A stretch of DNA of 64,000 bases from Alicyclobacillus suci. GTDB lineage: Bacteria; Bacillota; Bacilli; Alicyclobacillales; Alicyclobacillaceae. The DNA lies in the NCBI RefSeq assembly GCF_017329615.1, contig NZ_JAFMTW010000007.1, positions 1 through 64,000 on the forward strand, given 5' to 3'. Below are positions 53,564 through 64,000 of this stretch, piece after piece; positions within the stretch are counted from its first letter, which is position 1, and every line of letters starts with the position of its first letter. A program made the translations under genes and the position numbers. A model generated the notes under the pieces. That model searched no databases and was not told the DNA's origin. It saw nothing but the letters and a program-made list of their open reading frames with translations.

Positions 53564-54544
53564 TTAAAGACTCATGACTTTGTTCAAAGCAGCAATGACG
53601 GACTGTTGGGTGGGCAGCCATTCGTCTTCAATCATGCCGAACGGATAGACTGTGTCTGGCGGCGTGACGCGCAAGACAGGCGCTTCCAGATGATAGATGG
53701 CATGTTCGTTGATTTGCGCGATGACCTCTGCGCCCACGCCGGCACTGCGCTGAGCTTCTTGAACGACGATAGCGCGGCCGGTCTTTTTGACAGACGCCGC
53801 AATCGTGTCGATGTCAATCGGGCTGATGGTCCGAAGGTCAATCACTTCTGCCTCGAGACCTTTATCCTTGGCCCATGCGTCAGCGGCCTTTTGCGAAACG
53901 CCGACCATCGCGCCGTAAGTGACAATGGTGACGTCTTTGCCCTCGCGCACGACGTTCGCTTGCCCGAGTGGAATGGTGTACTCCTCTTCCGGCACTTCTT
54001 GGCGGAAGGAGCGGTAAAGACGCATGTGCTCAAGGAAAATAACTGGGTCGTTGTCGCGAATGGCAGACAACAGCAGTCCCTTGGCGTCGTACGGCGTACT
54101 CGGAATGACGACTTTGACGCCAGGTGTCTGAAGGAATAAGCCCTCAAGGCTGTCCGAGTGCAACTCGGGTGTGCGAACACCGCCGCCAAATGGGGAACGG
54201 ATGGTGATTGGTGCGTAGTAGCGACCGCCGGAACGATACCGCAGGCGGGCGATTTGGCTCGCGATTTGGTCAAATGCTTCAAATACGAACCCGAAAAACT
54301 GAATTTCCGGCACAGGTCGAAAGCCCTGGATGGCTAAGCCGTTGGCCAGGCCGATAATGCCACTTTCGGCTAACGGTGTGTCAAAGACGCGCTCTTCGCC
54401 ATACTTCTTTTGAAGACCTTCTGTCGCGCGGAACACACCGCCGTTGTTTCCTACGTCCTCACCAAACACAAGGACTTTTTCATCGCGTGCCAACTCGAGG
54501 TCGAGTGCATGCGTAATGGCTTGAATCATCGTCATTTGTGCCAT
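53564..54544 (-). CDS. pdhB: Pyruvate dehydrogenase E1 component, beta subunit
   Basis: 326 residues. Features of E1-beta: [38 protein letters not shown], and a C-terminal part with [16 protein letters not shown] and [10 protein letters not shown]. It pairs with PdhA to make the thiamine-diphosphate decarboxylase. The start ATG 54544 lies one base after the pdhA stop and follows GAGGGGGCG. Confidence 0.96.
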   Translation of the reverse strand: MAQMTMIQAITHALDLELARDEKVLVFGEDVGNNGGVFRATEGLQKKYGEERVFDTPLAESGIIGLANGLAIQGFRPVPEIQFFGFVFEAFDQIASQIARLRYRSGGRYYAPITIRSPFGGGVRTPELHSDSLEGLFLQTPGVKVVIPSTPYDAKGLLLSAIRDNDPVIFLEHMRLYRSFRQEVPEEEYTIPLGQANVVREGKDVTIVTYGAMVGVSQKAADAWAKDKGLEAEVIDLRTISPIDIDTIAASVKKTGRAIVVQEAQRSAGVGAEVIAQINEHAIYHLEAPVLRVTPPDTVYPFGMIEDEWLPTQQSVIAALNKVMSL

Positions 54545-54545
54545 G

Positions 54546-55730
<1,185 letters not shown>

Positions 55731-55739
55731 TCAACAAAT

Positions 55740-55769
55740 ATTATAATACACATTATTAGAGTGTGCGAA
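55740..55769 (-). promoter_or_regulatory. Promoter of the pdh operon
   Basis: On the minus strand TTCGCA (55769-55764, four of six) and TATAAT (55745-55740) are separated by 18 bases. It lies about 120 bases before pdhA. Confidence 0.5.
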
Positions 55770-55793
55770 TCACTTTCGTGCTACGCGCAATTT

Positions 55794-55886
55794 ACTGTTA
55801 TATAATAAGAGGTTTGCGAGACTATAACAGTTTAGTACAACGCTTTCTTCGCGAACCGCAAAACAAGCTGTATTCTGTTAAAACAG
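55794..55886 (+). promoter_or_regulatory. Inverted repeats upstream of the esterase gene
   Basis: ACTGTTATA (55794-55802) is an exact inverted copy of TATAACAGT (55823-55831), and the left arm overlaps a TATAAT (55801-55806). A second short palindrome CTGTT-AA-AACAG lies at 55875-55886. They look like operator sites in the divergent region between pdhA and the esterase gene; no regulator is identified. Confidence 0.4.
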
Positions 55887-55946
55887 CAGTCAGGTGCGGC
55901 GGCCGCAGCAAGCCGGCGGCGCACCGGCGAAAAGGAGCAGAAGACG

Positions 55947-56675
55947 ATGACAAATACGCCGCAGAGAAAAATTGAATCTCACACGATATACAGTCGCCAT
56001 TTAAATGAAGAGCGGGCCATCAAAGTGTTTGTACCGCATTCGTATGACCAATCGAAGCCGTTGCCCATTGTCTACTGTCACGATGGGTTGGAGTTTTTTA
56101 CACATGGTCGAGTTGCCACGATTGCCAATGAACTGATGACGAAAGGCGAGATTCCTCCATTTTTGATTGCTGGCATTGCGGTGAACCTAGAACAGCGTCA
56201 CAGTGAATACGCCATGGACGGCGCGCGCCATACCGCATATCAGCAATTTGTGGTCGATGAGTGCATGCCGATGCTAGATAGTCTCTACGCCGTAGACGAC
56301 AACGCTCGGCTAATGGCGGGCATTTCACTTGGCGCCGTAGCGTCCCTCAGTTTTATGCTGGCGTATCCGCAGTACTTTCATACCTTAATCCTGTTTTCTG
56401 GCGCCTACTTTCCGCCAGTGCAGGCACGCCTTCGCGACGAGCCAGATTTAAGCCGCCTGGCGGCGTATCTGTTTATCGGTGACGAGGAACGACAGGCGAA
56501 GACACCTTCTGGCGTGTACAACTTTTACGAGTACAATGAGCAGATGCGCGATATCCTGCTTGATCGCGGCGCAGAGGTGGAATTCCATGTCGGCCCTGGG
56601 AATCATATCTGGGGCGTTTGGCAGAAGCAGTTGCCAGATGCGTTGCGTTGGTTGGGCAGGCATCTCGACGTTTGA
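55947..56675 (+). CDS. Putative esterase (alpha/beta hydrolase, esterase-D type)
   Basis: 242 residues. The nucleophile elbow is AGISLGAVA (GxSxG, about residue 125), and the C-terminal HIWGVWQKQLPDALRWL carries the probable catalytic His. Typical of the YbbA/YieL/BesA-like ferric-siderophore esterase branch of the putative esterase family, but the substrate is not deducible. No signal peptide. The start ATG 55947 follows AAAAGGAG. A G/C-rich stretch of about 40 bases precedes it. Confidence 0.85.
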   Translation: MTNTPQRKIESHTIYSRHLNEERAIKVFVPHSYDQSKPLPIVYCHDGLEFFTHGRVATIANELMTKGEIPPFLIAGIAVNLEQRHSEYAMDGARHTAYQQFVVDECMPMLDSLYAVDDNARLMAGISLGAVASLSFMLAYPQYFHTLILFSGAYFPPVQARLRDEPDLSRLAAYLFIGDEERQAKTPSGVYNFYEYNEQMRDILLDRGAEVEFHVGPGNHIWGVWQKQLPDALRWLGRHLDV

Positions 56676-56750
56676 TGAATTGTCCCGTGAGCGACCATGC
56701 GCGCCGCGTGCGCAAGGATTTTGGAGAGCGTCCGAAAAAGGAGTAAAACA

Positions 56751-58001
56751 ATGAATGTAAAAACTGCGTCGGGCCATCAATTGGCCACTGCGCGCCGGGG
56801 GCGCACGGCCGTCATTCTCGGTTCCCTGACGGCGCTTGCGCCACTGTCGATTGATATGTACCTTCCGTCACTGCCGGTGATAGCGAATCATTTACAAGCA
56901 TCACAGTCCGTGGCGCAGTTGAGTATTACCTTGTGTTTGATTGGCCTCGCACTCGGCCAACTGTTGGCGGGCCCCATGAGTGACGCTAGAGGACGGCGCG
57001 GGCCCTTGCTCGTGGGGCTTGCAGTGTATATCATCGCGTCCATGGTTTGCGCTGTGACGCCAAACGTCTGGGTCTTGATTGTCGTTCGTTTTGTACAAGG
57101 GTTTGCTGGGGCCGCCGGTATCGTCATCGCGCGAGCGATGGTGCGCGACCTGTACGCTGGGCCGGAATTGACTCGCTTTTTTTCGCTGCTGATGCTCGTC
57201 AATGGTGTCGCCCCCATTCTTGCGCCGGTGCTCGGCGGTCAGTTGTTGCGCGTGATGCCGTGGCGCGGCGTGTTTGTCGTGCTCGCTATCCTCGGCGTGG
57301 CGATGTTTGTGACCGTAGCCTTCGCGCTGGGCGAGACATTGCCCCCTGAGAACCGGCGAACAGGTGGTGTTCGTAGCACGATATCGGCGTTTGGACAACT
57401 CGTCCGCGAACGGACGTTCATGGGGTACGCGTTGTCGCAAGGACTCGTGAATGCGGCGATGTTTGGGTATATATCGGGATCTCCATTTGTACTGCAAGAT
57501 TTGTTCGGCCTATCGCCACAAGTATTTAGCATCTGTTTTGCCATCAATGGCATTGGCATCATTCTGTTTTCGCGCGCAGCCGGCCTCCTGGTTGGAAAGG
57601 TTCGGGAGGTATTGTTGTTCCGTATCGGGGTAGGCATCGCATGTTGCGGAGGCGTCGCGTTGCTCATGTCCATTGTCCTTCAATTCGGGTTACCTGGCGT
57701 CCTGCCGACGCTGTTCCTGGTTGTTTCCAGTGTCGGTGTGGTGGGGACTATTGGTTCGTCGCTCGCGATGCAGCAGCATGCGAAAAATGCTGGGAGCGCT
57801 GCAGCGCTCATTGGCGTTGCGCAGTTGTTATTAGGTGCCATCGCATCGCCGTTGGTTGGGCTTGGCAATCACCCGACTGCGCTACCGATGGGCATTGTGA
57901 TAGCGATTTGTGACGTCGGTTCGGTGCTCGCGTATGTGCTGCTGGTCTTAAGGGGGAAACGGGCTGTGCGCGGTCTTGGCGCGATGGATGGCCAAGGATA
58001 A
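56751..58001 (+). CDS. Bcr/CflA-family multidrug exporter (MFS)
   Basis: About 416 residues with 12 expected membrane helices. The family motifs are LAPLSIDMYLPSLP near residue 30, LAGPMSDARGRRGPLL (motif A, about residue 75), VRFVQGFAGAAGIVIARAMVRDLY and ILAPVLGGQLL. Members export bicyclomycin, chloramphenicol or sulphonamides; the substrate here is unknown. The start ATG 56751 follows AAAGGAG. Confidence 0.92.
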   Translation: MNVKTASGHQLATARRGRTAVILGSLTALAPLSIDMYLPSLPVIANHLQASQSVAQLSITLCLIGLALGQLLAGPMSDARGRRGPLLVGLAVYIIASMVCAVTPNVWVLIVVRFVQGFAGAAGIVIARAMVRDLYAGPELTRFFSLLMLVNGVAPILAPVLGGQLLRVMPWRGVFVVLAILGVAMFVTVAFALGETLPPENRRTGGVRSTISAFGQLVRERTFMGYALSQGLVNAAMFGYISGSPFVLQDLFGLSPQVFSICFAINGIGIILFSRAAGLLVGKVREVLLFRIGVGIACCGGVALLMSIVLQFGLPGVLPTLFLVVSSVGVVGTIGSSLAMQQHAKNAGSAAALIGVAQLLLGAIASPLVGLGNHPTALPMGIVIAICDVGSVLAYVLLVLRGKRAVRGLGAMDGQG

Positions 58002-58022
58002 GTTTTGCTTGGTCTACATGCT

Positions 58023-58511
58023 TCACTCAACCATGTATTGATAGTAATGAACGTCTTGCCACTGTTCAAACTTGAAGCCAACTTCTTTGAAACAGCCTAC
58101 GTATGTAAAACCCAGCCGTTCGTGTAGTTTGCGGCTCGCGGCGTTACCGTCGGTGATGCCCGCGATAATGACGTGGTGACCAAGTGCTTTTGCGCGGGCT
58201 AGCATATCCACCATCAACGCTTTGCCAATGCCATGTCCTTGGTAGTTCGGATGAATATAGATGGACGACTCCACCGTCTTCGCGTAAGCAGCTTTCTCGC
58301 GATGGCGGGAGAGGGAGCAGTATCCTACCACATGGCCGTCTATGTCGGCTACCGTGAGTGGGTACTTGTCCCCATAATGGGTGAACCATTCGCGGCGTTC
58401 GGCTAGCGTCTGCTCGGCGAGATCGAACGTGGCGGCAGAAGTTCGGATGGCGTAGTTGTAAATATCGAGAAGACTTGGGAGGTCGTCGATTACTGCGTCG
58501 CGTATGCGCAT
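58023..58511 (-). CDS. GNAT N-acetyltransferase (phosphinothricin acetyltransferase-like)
   Basis: About 162 residues. The GNAT acetyl-CoA motif is IHPNYQGHGIGKALM (Q/RxxGxG/A, about residue 88), preceded by VVGYCSLSRHREKAAYAKTVESSIYI and followed by NAASRKLHERLGFTYVGCFKEVG. The latter block is common in PAT/Bar-type acetyltransferases that act on phosphinothricin, methionine sulfoximine or similar. The start ATG 58511 has a weak ribosome site; an upstream in-frame ATG exists. It is convergent with the exporter gene. Confidence 0.88.
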   Translation of the reverse strand: MRIRDAVIDDLPSLLDIYNYAIRTSAATFDLAEQTLAERREWFTHYGDKYPLTVADIDGHVVGYCSLSRHREKAAYAKTVESSIYIHPNYQGHGIGKALMVDMLARAKALGHHVIIAGITDGNAASRKLHERLGFTYVGCFKEVGFKFEQWQDVHYYQYMVE

Positions 58512-58862
58512 AACGGTGTTGCAACTCCAATCGTGACAGATTGCGCGGGGGAATGCGCACGAATGACACAATTATAGCTCGAAATCCGCATCTGTCCCTG
58601 ATTTTATTTTCACACTATTTGCGCATCTCGTGTAAATATAAGTTACAGATGCCGCCTGGCCCTCGTGTATGACGAGACAAGACGGCATTTGTGTTCCCTT
58701 ATAGCTAATCCGGTTGGCAAGCAAAGCATGGGCATGTGGCCAAGCAGGCAGCGAATAGGATGAAGAAACGCGGACGGATTTTTGGTTGTCGCGCGAAGAG
58801 TCCGTTGTCAGTCGGTTGTAACGGTCGCTTGTCAACTTGCACCAGAGGAGGAGGATGGGTCC
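58512..58862. other. Divergent region before prkA
   Basis: No gene is supported. A composite hairpin is possible in 58646-58690, where ATGCCG pairs with CGGCAT and CTCGT with ACGAG with internal mismatches. A sigma-E promoter is expected for prkA from the Bacillus parallel, but no convincing match was found. The ribosome site GAGGAGGAGGA is near 58845-58855. Confidence 0.35.
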
Positions 58863-60761
58863 ATGAGTTTTCTTGACCGACTCAACACCTACCGCGCGGA
58901 GGAACAGGGCCTTCGTTGGGAGGGGACGTTCGAGGAATACATCGAAATCGTCAAGGAGCACCCCAGCGTGGCCAAGACAGCGCACGCTCGTATATATGAC
59001 ATGATTGCCAGCAAGGGCATTGAGACAGATGCCGAAGGCCATCGCCACTACCCGTTTTTTGAAAGCGAGATGTACGGGTTGTCGGGCACCTTGGAGCGTC
59101 TTGTCGAGGAGTACTTCCACGCGGCGGCGCGACGTCTGGACGTGCGTAAGCGCATCCTGCTGTTAATGGGGCCGGTCAGTGGCGGTAAGTCGACGATTGT
59201 CACGATGCTCAAGCGCGGGTTGGAGCAGTATTCGAAAACGCCGGAGGGCGCGTTATACGCGATTAAAGGGTGCCCGATGCATGAGGAACCACTCCATTTA
59301 ATCCCGCTGGAATTACGAAAAGATTTCGAAAATGAATATGGTATCCGCATCGAGGGGAATTTGTGCCCGAGTTGCCGGATGCGACTGGATGAGGAATTTG
59401 GTGGCCACATTGAACAAGTTCCAGTCGAGCGAATCCTGATGTCGGAGGAGCGGCGTATCGGCATTGGCACGTTTAGCCCATCCGACCCCAAATCGCAGGA
59501 CATCGCCGATTTGACCGGGAGCATCGACTTCTCGACCATCACGGAGTACGGGTCAGAATCCGACCCGCGAGCCTATCGGTTTGATGGCGAACTGAACAAA
59601 GCGAATCGCGGAATCATGGAGTTTCAGGAGATGCTCAAGTGTGACGAAAAGTTTTTGTGGCACTTGTTGAGTTTGACTCAGGAAGGGAATTTCAAGGCAG
59701 GGCGTTTCGCACTGATCTCTGCCGATGAAATGATTGTGGCACATACCAACGAAGCAGAATATCGCAGCTTTGTCGCCAATAAGAAAAATGAAGCCTTGCA
59801 ATCGCGCATGATTGTCATGCCGGTTCCGTACAACTTGCGCGTCGAAGACGAAATCAAAATTTACGACAAGTTAGTACAACAAAGTGACTTAAAAGATGTG
59901 CATATTGCGCCACACGCGCTGCGGACGGCTGCCATCTTTTCGATTCTCACGCGGTTGAAAGAATCTAAGAAGCAAGGTGTAGACTTATTGAAAAAATTGT
60001 ACCTGTACAACGGGCAAACCGTTGAGGGGATGAAGGACGCAGATTTGAAGGAATTGCAGACGGAGTTCGCGGATGAAGGGATGTCAGGGCTCGACCCGCG
60101 CTATATCATCAACCGGATTTCTACCGCCCTCATCCGTCGCGATACCCAATGCATCAATGCGCTCGACGTGTTGCGGGCCATCAAGGATGGGTTAGATCAG
60201 CACGCTTCCATCAGTGCCGAAGACCGGGAACGGCTGCTGAACTTCGTCGCAGTTGCCCGCAAAGAGTACGACGAGATGGCGAAAACGGAAGTCCAGAAAG
60301 CATTCGTCTACTCCTTCGAGGAATCGGCGAAGACGCTGCTCGACAATTATCTCGATAATGTCGAGGCATATTGCAACTGGCAGAAGCTTAAGGATCCATT
60401 GACTGGTGAGGAACTTGATCCCGATGAACGCCTGATGCGCTCCATTGAAGAGCAAATTGGCATCTCTGAAAATGCCAAACGGGCCTTCCGCGAAGAAATT
60501 CTCATTCGCATCTCGACCTACGCGCGGCGCGGCAGGAAATTTGATTACCACTCGCATGAACGCCTACGTGAAGCGATTGAAAAGAAATTATTCGCGGATT
60601 TGAAGGACGTCGTCAAAATTACGACTTCGTCGAAAACACCGGATGAGACGCAGTTGAAGAAAATCAACGAGGTGACAGCACGACTCATTGATGAACACGG
60701 ATACTGCCCGTCGTGCGCCAACGAATTGTTGCGATATACGGGAAGTCTCTTGAACCGCTGA
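58863..60761 (+). CDS. prkA: PrkA protein kinase / AAA protein
   Basis: 632 residues, the family length. The N-terminal AAA-type module has Walker A LMGPVSGGKSTIVTML (about residue 102); the PrkA C-terminal kinase-like domain follows. Cysteines in GNLCPSCRMRLDEEFGG and YCPSCANELL may bind metal. In Bacillus PrkA is an inner-coat-associated protein expressed under sigma-E and needed for proper sporulation. The start ATG 58863 follows GAGGAGGAGGA. It begins the prkA-yhbH-spoVR block. Confidence 0.96.
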   Translation: MSFLDRLNTYRAEEQGLRWEGTFEEYIEIVKEHPSVAKTAHARIYDMIASKGIETDAEGHRHYPFFESEMYGLSGTLERLVEEYFHAAARRLDVRKRILLLMGPVSGGKSTIVTMLKRGLEQYSKTPEGALYAIKGCPMHEEPLHLIPLELRKDFENEYGIRIEGNLCPSCRMRLDEEFGGHIEQVPVERILMSEERRIGIGTFSPSDPKSQDIADLTGSIDFSTITEYGSESDPRAYRFDGELNKANRGIMEFQEMLKCDEKFLWHLLSLTQEGNFKAGRFALISADEMIVAHTNEAEYRSFVANKKNEALQSRMIVMPVPYNLRVEDEIKIYDKLVQQSDLKDVHIAPHALRTAAIFSILTRLKESKKQGVDLLKKLYLYNGQTVEGMKDADLKELQTEFADEGMSGLDPRYIINRISTALIRRDTQCINALDVLRAIKDGLDQHASISAEDRERLLNFVAVARKEYDEMAKTEVQKAFVYSFEESAKTLLDNYLDNVEAYCNWQKLKDPLTGEELDPDERLMRSIEEQIGISENAKRAFREEILIRISTYARRGRKFDYHSHERLREAIEKKLFADLKDVVKITTSSKTPDETQLKKINEVTARLIDEHGYCPSCANELLRYTGSLLNR

Positions 60762-60793
60762 GCGTGTTGCCGACCCGGAAGGGGAGATGAAAC

Positions 60794-61948
60794 GTGTCGA
60801 ACGCCTATTTCTCACTGCAAAGGGAAGATTGGTCCCTCCATCGCAAAGGACAACAAGACCAGGACAGACATCGCGACAAGGTAAAGCAAGCTATTAAGGA
60901 CAATCTCGCCGATATCGTCAGTGACGAAAGCCTGATTATGAGCAATGGGCGGAAAATCGTCAAAGTGCCCATCCGCTCACTCGAGGAGTATCGGATTCGA
61001 TACAACTTCCAGAAGGGGCGTCACGCGGGGACGGGGCAAGGAGATTCGCAGGTGGGGGACGTCATTGCGCAAGGCCGGCCAGATAAACAGCAGGCTGGCA
61101 AGGGAGAAGGCGCCGGCGAACAACCCGGCCTGGACTATACCGAGGCAAACGTCAGCCTCGAGGATATTGAGACGTTGTTGTTCAACGAATTGGAACTCCC
61201 GGATCTCGCCGACAAGACCCCCGACCAAATTGTCGCCGAGAGTTTTGAGTTTCGCGATGTGCGCAAGAAAGGGTTGTCGGGAAACATCGATAAAAAGCGC
61301 ACACTGCTGGAATCCATCCGGCGCAACGCCCGGATAGGTTCCAACAAGGCGCAGATTTTGCCTGATGACTTGCGTTACAAGACTTGGGAGGACGTGGAGG
61401 AACCGGACTCCAATGCGGTGATTCTCGCGATGATGGACTTGTCGGGATCGATGGGGCTGTTTGAAAAGTATTGCGCCCGTACATTTTTCTTTTGGATGAC
61501 CCGTTTCTTGCGCACAAAATACGAGCACGTTCACATTCGCTACATTGCGCATCACACGGAGGCACATGAGGTATCAGAGGAGCACTTTTTCACCAAGGGG
61601 GAAAGCGGGGGAACGATTTGTTCCTCCGTGTACGATTTCGCACTGCGGATGATTGAGCGGGAATATCCGCCAGATAGGTACAACATTTATCCGATTCACT
61701 TTTCTGACGGCGACAATTTGACCTCCGATAACGAGAAGTGTGTGAAGTTAGTTCGTGAACTTAGCGAAAAATCCCAAATGTTGGGTTACGCCGAAGTGAA
61801 TCAGTATTCCAGAAATTCGACCATGATGAATGCCTTTTCGAAACTCGATATCCCTGAGTTTCGGAAGTTTGTGATTCGCGATAAATCCGAGGTGTACGCC
61901 GCATTAAAACACTTCTTTTCGCGGCGTGATGGGGTGAAAAGCGCATGA
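60794..61948 (+). CDS. yhbH: YhbH / DUF444 von Willebrand-A-like protein
   Basis: 384 residues. The MIDAS-like motif is [13 protein letters not shown] (about residue 215), followed by [21 protein letters not shown] and later HFSDGDNLT with an Asp-rich loop. A Gly/Gln-rich region occurs at about residues 75-110. It is the partner always found with PrkA and SpoVR; the molecular role is not established. The start is GTG 60794 after GGGGAGATGA; it overlaps spoVR by four bases (ATGA). Confidence 0.95.
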   Translation: MSNAYFSLQREDWSLHRKGQQDQDRHRDKVKQAIKDNLADIVSDESLIMSNGRKIVKVPIRSLEEYRIRYNFQKGRHAGTGQGDSQVGDVIAQGRPDKQQAGKGEGAGEQPGLDYTEANVSLEDIETLLFNELELPDLADKTPDQIVAESFEFRDVRKKGLSGNIDKKRTLLESIRRNARIGSNKAQILPDDLRYKTWEDVEEPDSNAVILAMMDLSGSMGLFEKYCARTFFFWMTRFLRTKYEHVHIRYIAHHTEAHEVSEEHFFTKGESGGTICSSVYDFALRMIEREYPPDRYNIYPIHFSDGDNLTSDNEKCVKLVRELSEKSQMLGYAEVNQYSRNSTMMNAFSKLDIPEFRKFVIRDKSEVYAALKHFFSRRDGVKSA

Positions 61949-63393
61949 ACAACGAAGAGATGGCCGCGCTTGAACAAAGTATTGAAGAGATGACACAATT
62001 GGCCCGGGATTTCGGGCTCGATTTTTATCCGATGCGTTATGAGGTTTGTCCGTCGGATGTCATTTACACGTTTGGCGCCTACGGGATGCCGACGCGCTTT
62101 TCGCATTGGAGTTTTGGGAAATCATTCCATAAAATGAAACTTGAGTACGACCTCGGCATGAGCCGAATTTATGAGCTGGTCATCAATTCTGACCCTTGTT
62201 ACGCATTTTTGCTGGATGGCAACACGTTGTTGCAAAATAAGACGGTCTGCGCGCATGTGCTTGCACACTGCGATTTCTTTAAAAATAACGCCACCTTCCG
62301 TTACACCTCGCGCGATATGGTCGAGCGCATGGCGGCGAGTGCGGACCGTATTCGCCACTATGAACTCAAGTACGGTCGGCAGGCGGTAGAAGAGCTGATT
62401 GACGCAGGTCTCGCGCTGTCGGAGCACGTGGATGCCTCGACAGATGGTCGCAATGCTCGAGCGAAAGTGAAACAGCAGCAGTACCGCAGTCGCCACGGCG
62501 AATACGACCCAGTCTTTCATTCCGTCGACCATACTCGCTCGCCGTACGACGACCTGTGGTCGATTGGTGAAACTGCCGAAGCGAAGCAGCAGAAAAAGCC
62601 GATGGTCAAGGCGCGGGCTGCCCAAAAGGATATTATGCTCTTTGTCATTGAGCACAGTCCCGTGCTTGAGGAATGGGAGCGCGACGTGCTCTCGATTCTG
62701 CGTGAAGAAATGTTGTACTTTTGGCCGCAGATGGAGACGAAGATCATGAATGAGGGGTGGGCGACTTACTGGCATTTGCGCATTATGCGCGAGATGAACC
62801 TCACGGATGAGGAGGCTGTGGAGTTTGCCAAGATGCACTCCGGCGTCGTGTTGCCGTCGCGGACTTCCATCAATCCGTACCACCTAGGTCTGGCGATTTG
62901 GGAGGATATTGAGAAGCGGTGGAATAATCCGACAGAGGAAGAACGCGAACGTCATCATCGAGAACCGGGGCAAGGCCGCGCCAAAATGTTTGAGGTACGC
63001 GAGATGGAGAACGACGTTGCGTTTTTGCGCAATTACTTGACTAAGCAATTGATTGAAGATCTTGACTTGTACCTCTATCAAAAAGTCGGGAATGACTGGC
63101 GGGTCGTCGAAACTGATTGGGAGAAGGTGCGCGATTCGCTCGTTGCGTCGCGCGTCAATGGCGGGATTCCTGTCCTGTATGTCGAGGACGGCGACTACAA
63201 TCGAAATGGTGAGTTATTTATCAAACATGAGTACGAAGGTGTTGAACTCGACCTGAAACACCTGGAGAAAACCATGCCCTATCTGTATCGAGTGTGGGGG
63301 CGTAATTGTCACGTGCAGACAGTTGTCGAAGGCCGGGAGACGATTTTTTCACACGATGGGAAACGGACACAGCGCCGTTTCGTCAAGGATTAA
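61945..63393 (+). CDS. spoVR: SpoVR-family sporulation protein
   Basis: 482 residues. SpoVR features: [42 protein letters not shown] near the start (given in part), [15 protein letters not shown], and [37 protein letters not shown]. In Bacillus SpoVR contributes to spore cortex formation. The start is ATG 61945 inside the yhbH stop. A strong terminator follows. Confidence 0.96.
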   Translation: MNNEEMAALEQSIEEMTQLARDFGLDFYPMRYEVCPSDVIYTFGAYGMPTRFSHWSFGKSFHKMKLEYDLGMSRIYELVINSDPCYAFLLDGNTLLQNKTVCAHVLAHCDFFKNNATFRYTSRDMVERMAASADRIRHYELKYGRQAVEELIDAGLALSEHVDASTDGRNARAKVKQQQYRSRHGEYDPVFHSVDHTRSPYDDLWSIGETAEAKQQKKPMVKARAAQKDIMLFVIEHSPVLEEWERDVLSILREEMLYFWPQMETKIMNEGWATYWHLRIMREMNLTDEEAVEFAKMHSGVVLPSRTSINPYHLGLAIWEDIEKRWNNPTEEERERHHREPGQGRAKMFEVREMENDVAFLRNYLTKQLIEDLDLYLYQKVGNDWRVVETDWEKVRDSLVASRVNGGIPVLYVEDGDYNRNGELFIKHEYEGVELDLKHLEKTMPYLYRVWGRNCHVQTVVEGRETIFSHDGKRTQRRFVKD

Positions 63394-63425
63394 ATGATTC
63401 ACGATTCGATAGTCGAAAGATGAAA

Positions 63426-63454
63426 GGCATCCGTTGAGATACGGATGCCTTTTT
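63426..63454 (+). terminator. Terminator of the prkA-yhbH-spoVR operon
   Basis: GGCATCCGT (63426-63434), a six-base loop and ACGGATGCC (63441-63449), then TTTTT (63450-63454). An AAA before the stem gives it a short T-run on the minus strand too, so it may also end the edge gene. Confidence 0.9.
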
Positions 63455-63554
63455 CACTTGCGAAATCAAGAAGCATAGAGGAAGGTCGACCGGAATAAAC
63501 TAGACAACGCGTAAGGCGATTCTCATCGGAATCCGATTGGCAAATGAGCCTACC

Positions 63555-64000
63555 CTATTCGCGATGGACCTGGATAGGACAGTTTGGTATGGTATAGATT
63601 TCAGGATCATAGTAAGCTAGTTTCGTTAAAAAATAACAGGACTCGGGGAAATGGTGCTCGAGAAAGCGAAGCGTTGTTCGATTTAACGTTTCGTCTTGTT
63701 GATAGCGGTGTACGACTTCTTCAACGAACCTGTAAAACCGAACAACATTTTTCGCGACTCTTCGAATGAATCGTTTTTCAAACGGAAATCCGGGCGGTGT
63801 AAACTTCAAATACCGTTTCAGGACGATATTCGTTGCAAGGTCAACGAGGAACACGTCTACGTAGCCTCTCACCTCTTTCAATAAAGCTATTTCGATTGGG
63901 TCCAACACGTCTGCCAACAAGGTACCATGACCAGATTGGTCAAATAACCAGAGATCGAGTAAGTGAGGAAGACTTAATATAGGCGCGGATTGACCTTTGG
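63555..64000 (-). CDS. Unknown protein, 5' part missing beyond window
   Basis: The minus-strand frame stays open through the right edge with no start that is clearly preferred, so it is a partial gene; at least 148 codons are inside the window. The visible protein is charged and helical, with a P-G-F-P-F-E-K-R-F-I-R-R-type stretch, then VAKNVVRFYRFVEEVVHRYQQDETLNR and a CYFLTKLAYYDPEIY end. No family is recognised. It is convergent with spoVR and separated from it by the terminator at 63426. Confidence 0.6.
   Translation of the reverse strand, partial: KGQSAPILSLPHLLDLWLFDQSGHGTLLADVLDPIEIALLKEVRGYVDVFLVDLATNIVLKRYLKFTPPGFPFEKRFIRRVAKNVVRFYRFVEEVVHRYQQDETLNRTTLRFLEHHFPESCYFLTKLAYYDPEIYTIPNCPIQVHRE

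Overview
The window looks like a chromosomal segment of a spore-forming, moderately GC-rich Firmicute. The best guess is an Alicyclobacillus-type member of the Bacillales; this is inferred from gene content and motifs, not from any search. The evidence is the set of sporulation and germination genes (prkA-yhbH-spoVR, a GerA-type receptor, CotS-like and RsfA-like proteins, ytvI), strong AGGAGG-type ribosome sites, frequent GTG and TTG starts, a T-box leader, a LexA (DinR)-type operator and a CcpA-type cre site. No rRNA, tRNA, CRISPR array, intact insertion sequence or prophage was seen, and nearly all of the DNA is ordinary core genome.

Layout. 0-2.5 kb: a uroporphyrinogen-III synthase and a MenC/N-acylamino-acid racemase enzyme. 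2.5-7.3 kb: ftsE-ftsX, a MinJ-like PDZ membrane protein and a motA-motB stator pair. 7.3-12.5 kb: uvrB-uvrA behind a promoter and SOS box. 12.5-13.5 kb: hprK. 13.8-15.5 kb: argS on the minus strand with an unusual leader, divergent from a TPR protein whose C-terminus looks like a TFIIB cyclin repeat. 17.8-21.7 kb: the Nudix-rapZ-yvcK-whiA block followed by crh under its own promoter. 21.8-25.3 kb: small membrane and DUF402 proteins, mutY and a BI-1 family protein. 25.3-28.1 kb: T-box leader and leuS. 28.2-31.4 kb: a GntR-type regulator, a Rossmann-like protein behind a cre site, a YlaF-like protein, ytvI and an Ntdp-type DUF402 protein. 31.4-39.4 kb: an RsfA-like regulator (minus), mrfA-mrfB repair genes, yktB, yunD, nth and ypmS. 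39.5-44.9 kb: a germinant-receptor operon (A, B and a small D-like protein), rnhA, queG and ogt. 44.9-48.3 kb, minus: a CotS-like kinase-fold protein, an isocitrate-dehydrogenase-like enzyme and an IclR regulator. 48.4-50.7 kb: an amidase-domain protein, trmL and a HAD hydrolase. 50.8-55.6 kb, minus: the complete pyruvate dehydrogenase operon pdhA-pdhB-pdhC-lpdA. 55.9-58.5 kb: an esterase, a Bcr/CflA exporter and (minus) a GNAT acetyltransferase. 58.8-63.4 kb: prkA-yhbH-spoVR. The right edge holds a truncated minus-strand gene of unknown function.

How the genes fit together. HprK would phosphorylate Ser46 of the Crh protein encoded about 8 kb away, and the CcpA-Ser-P complex would act at sites such as the perfect cre at 28966-28979. 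RapZ and YvcK belong to the same cell-wall and carbon-control neighbourhood. UvrA and UvrB, MutY, Nth, MrfA, MrfB and Ogt make this a repair-rich stretch. Several single genes share an extended -10 (TGn TATAMT) promoter. The points most worth a second look are the argS leader with three mutually exclusive segments, the receptor operon with no C subunit, the TPR/HEAT/TFIIB-like protein, the Crh with Phe15, a membrane-anchored YvcK, and a long inverted repeat between ftsX and minJ. I did not find a clear new multi-gene system.
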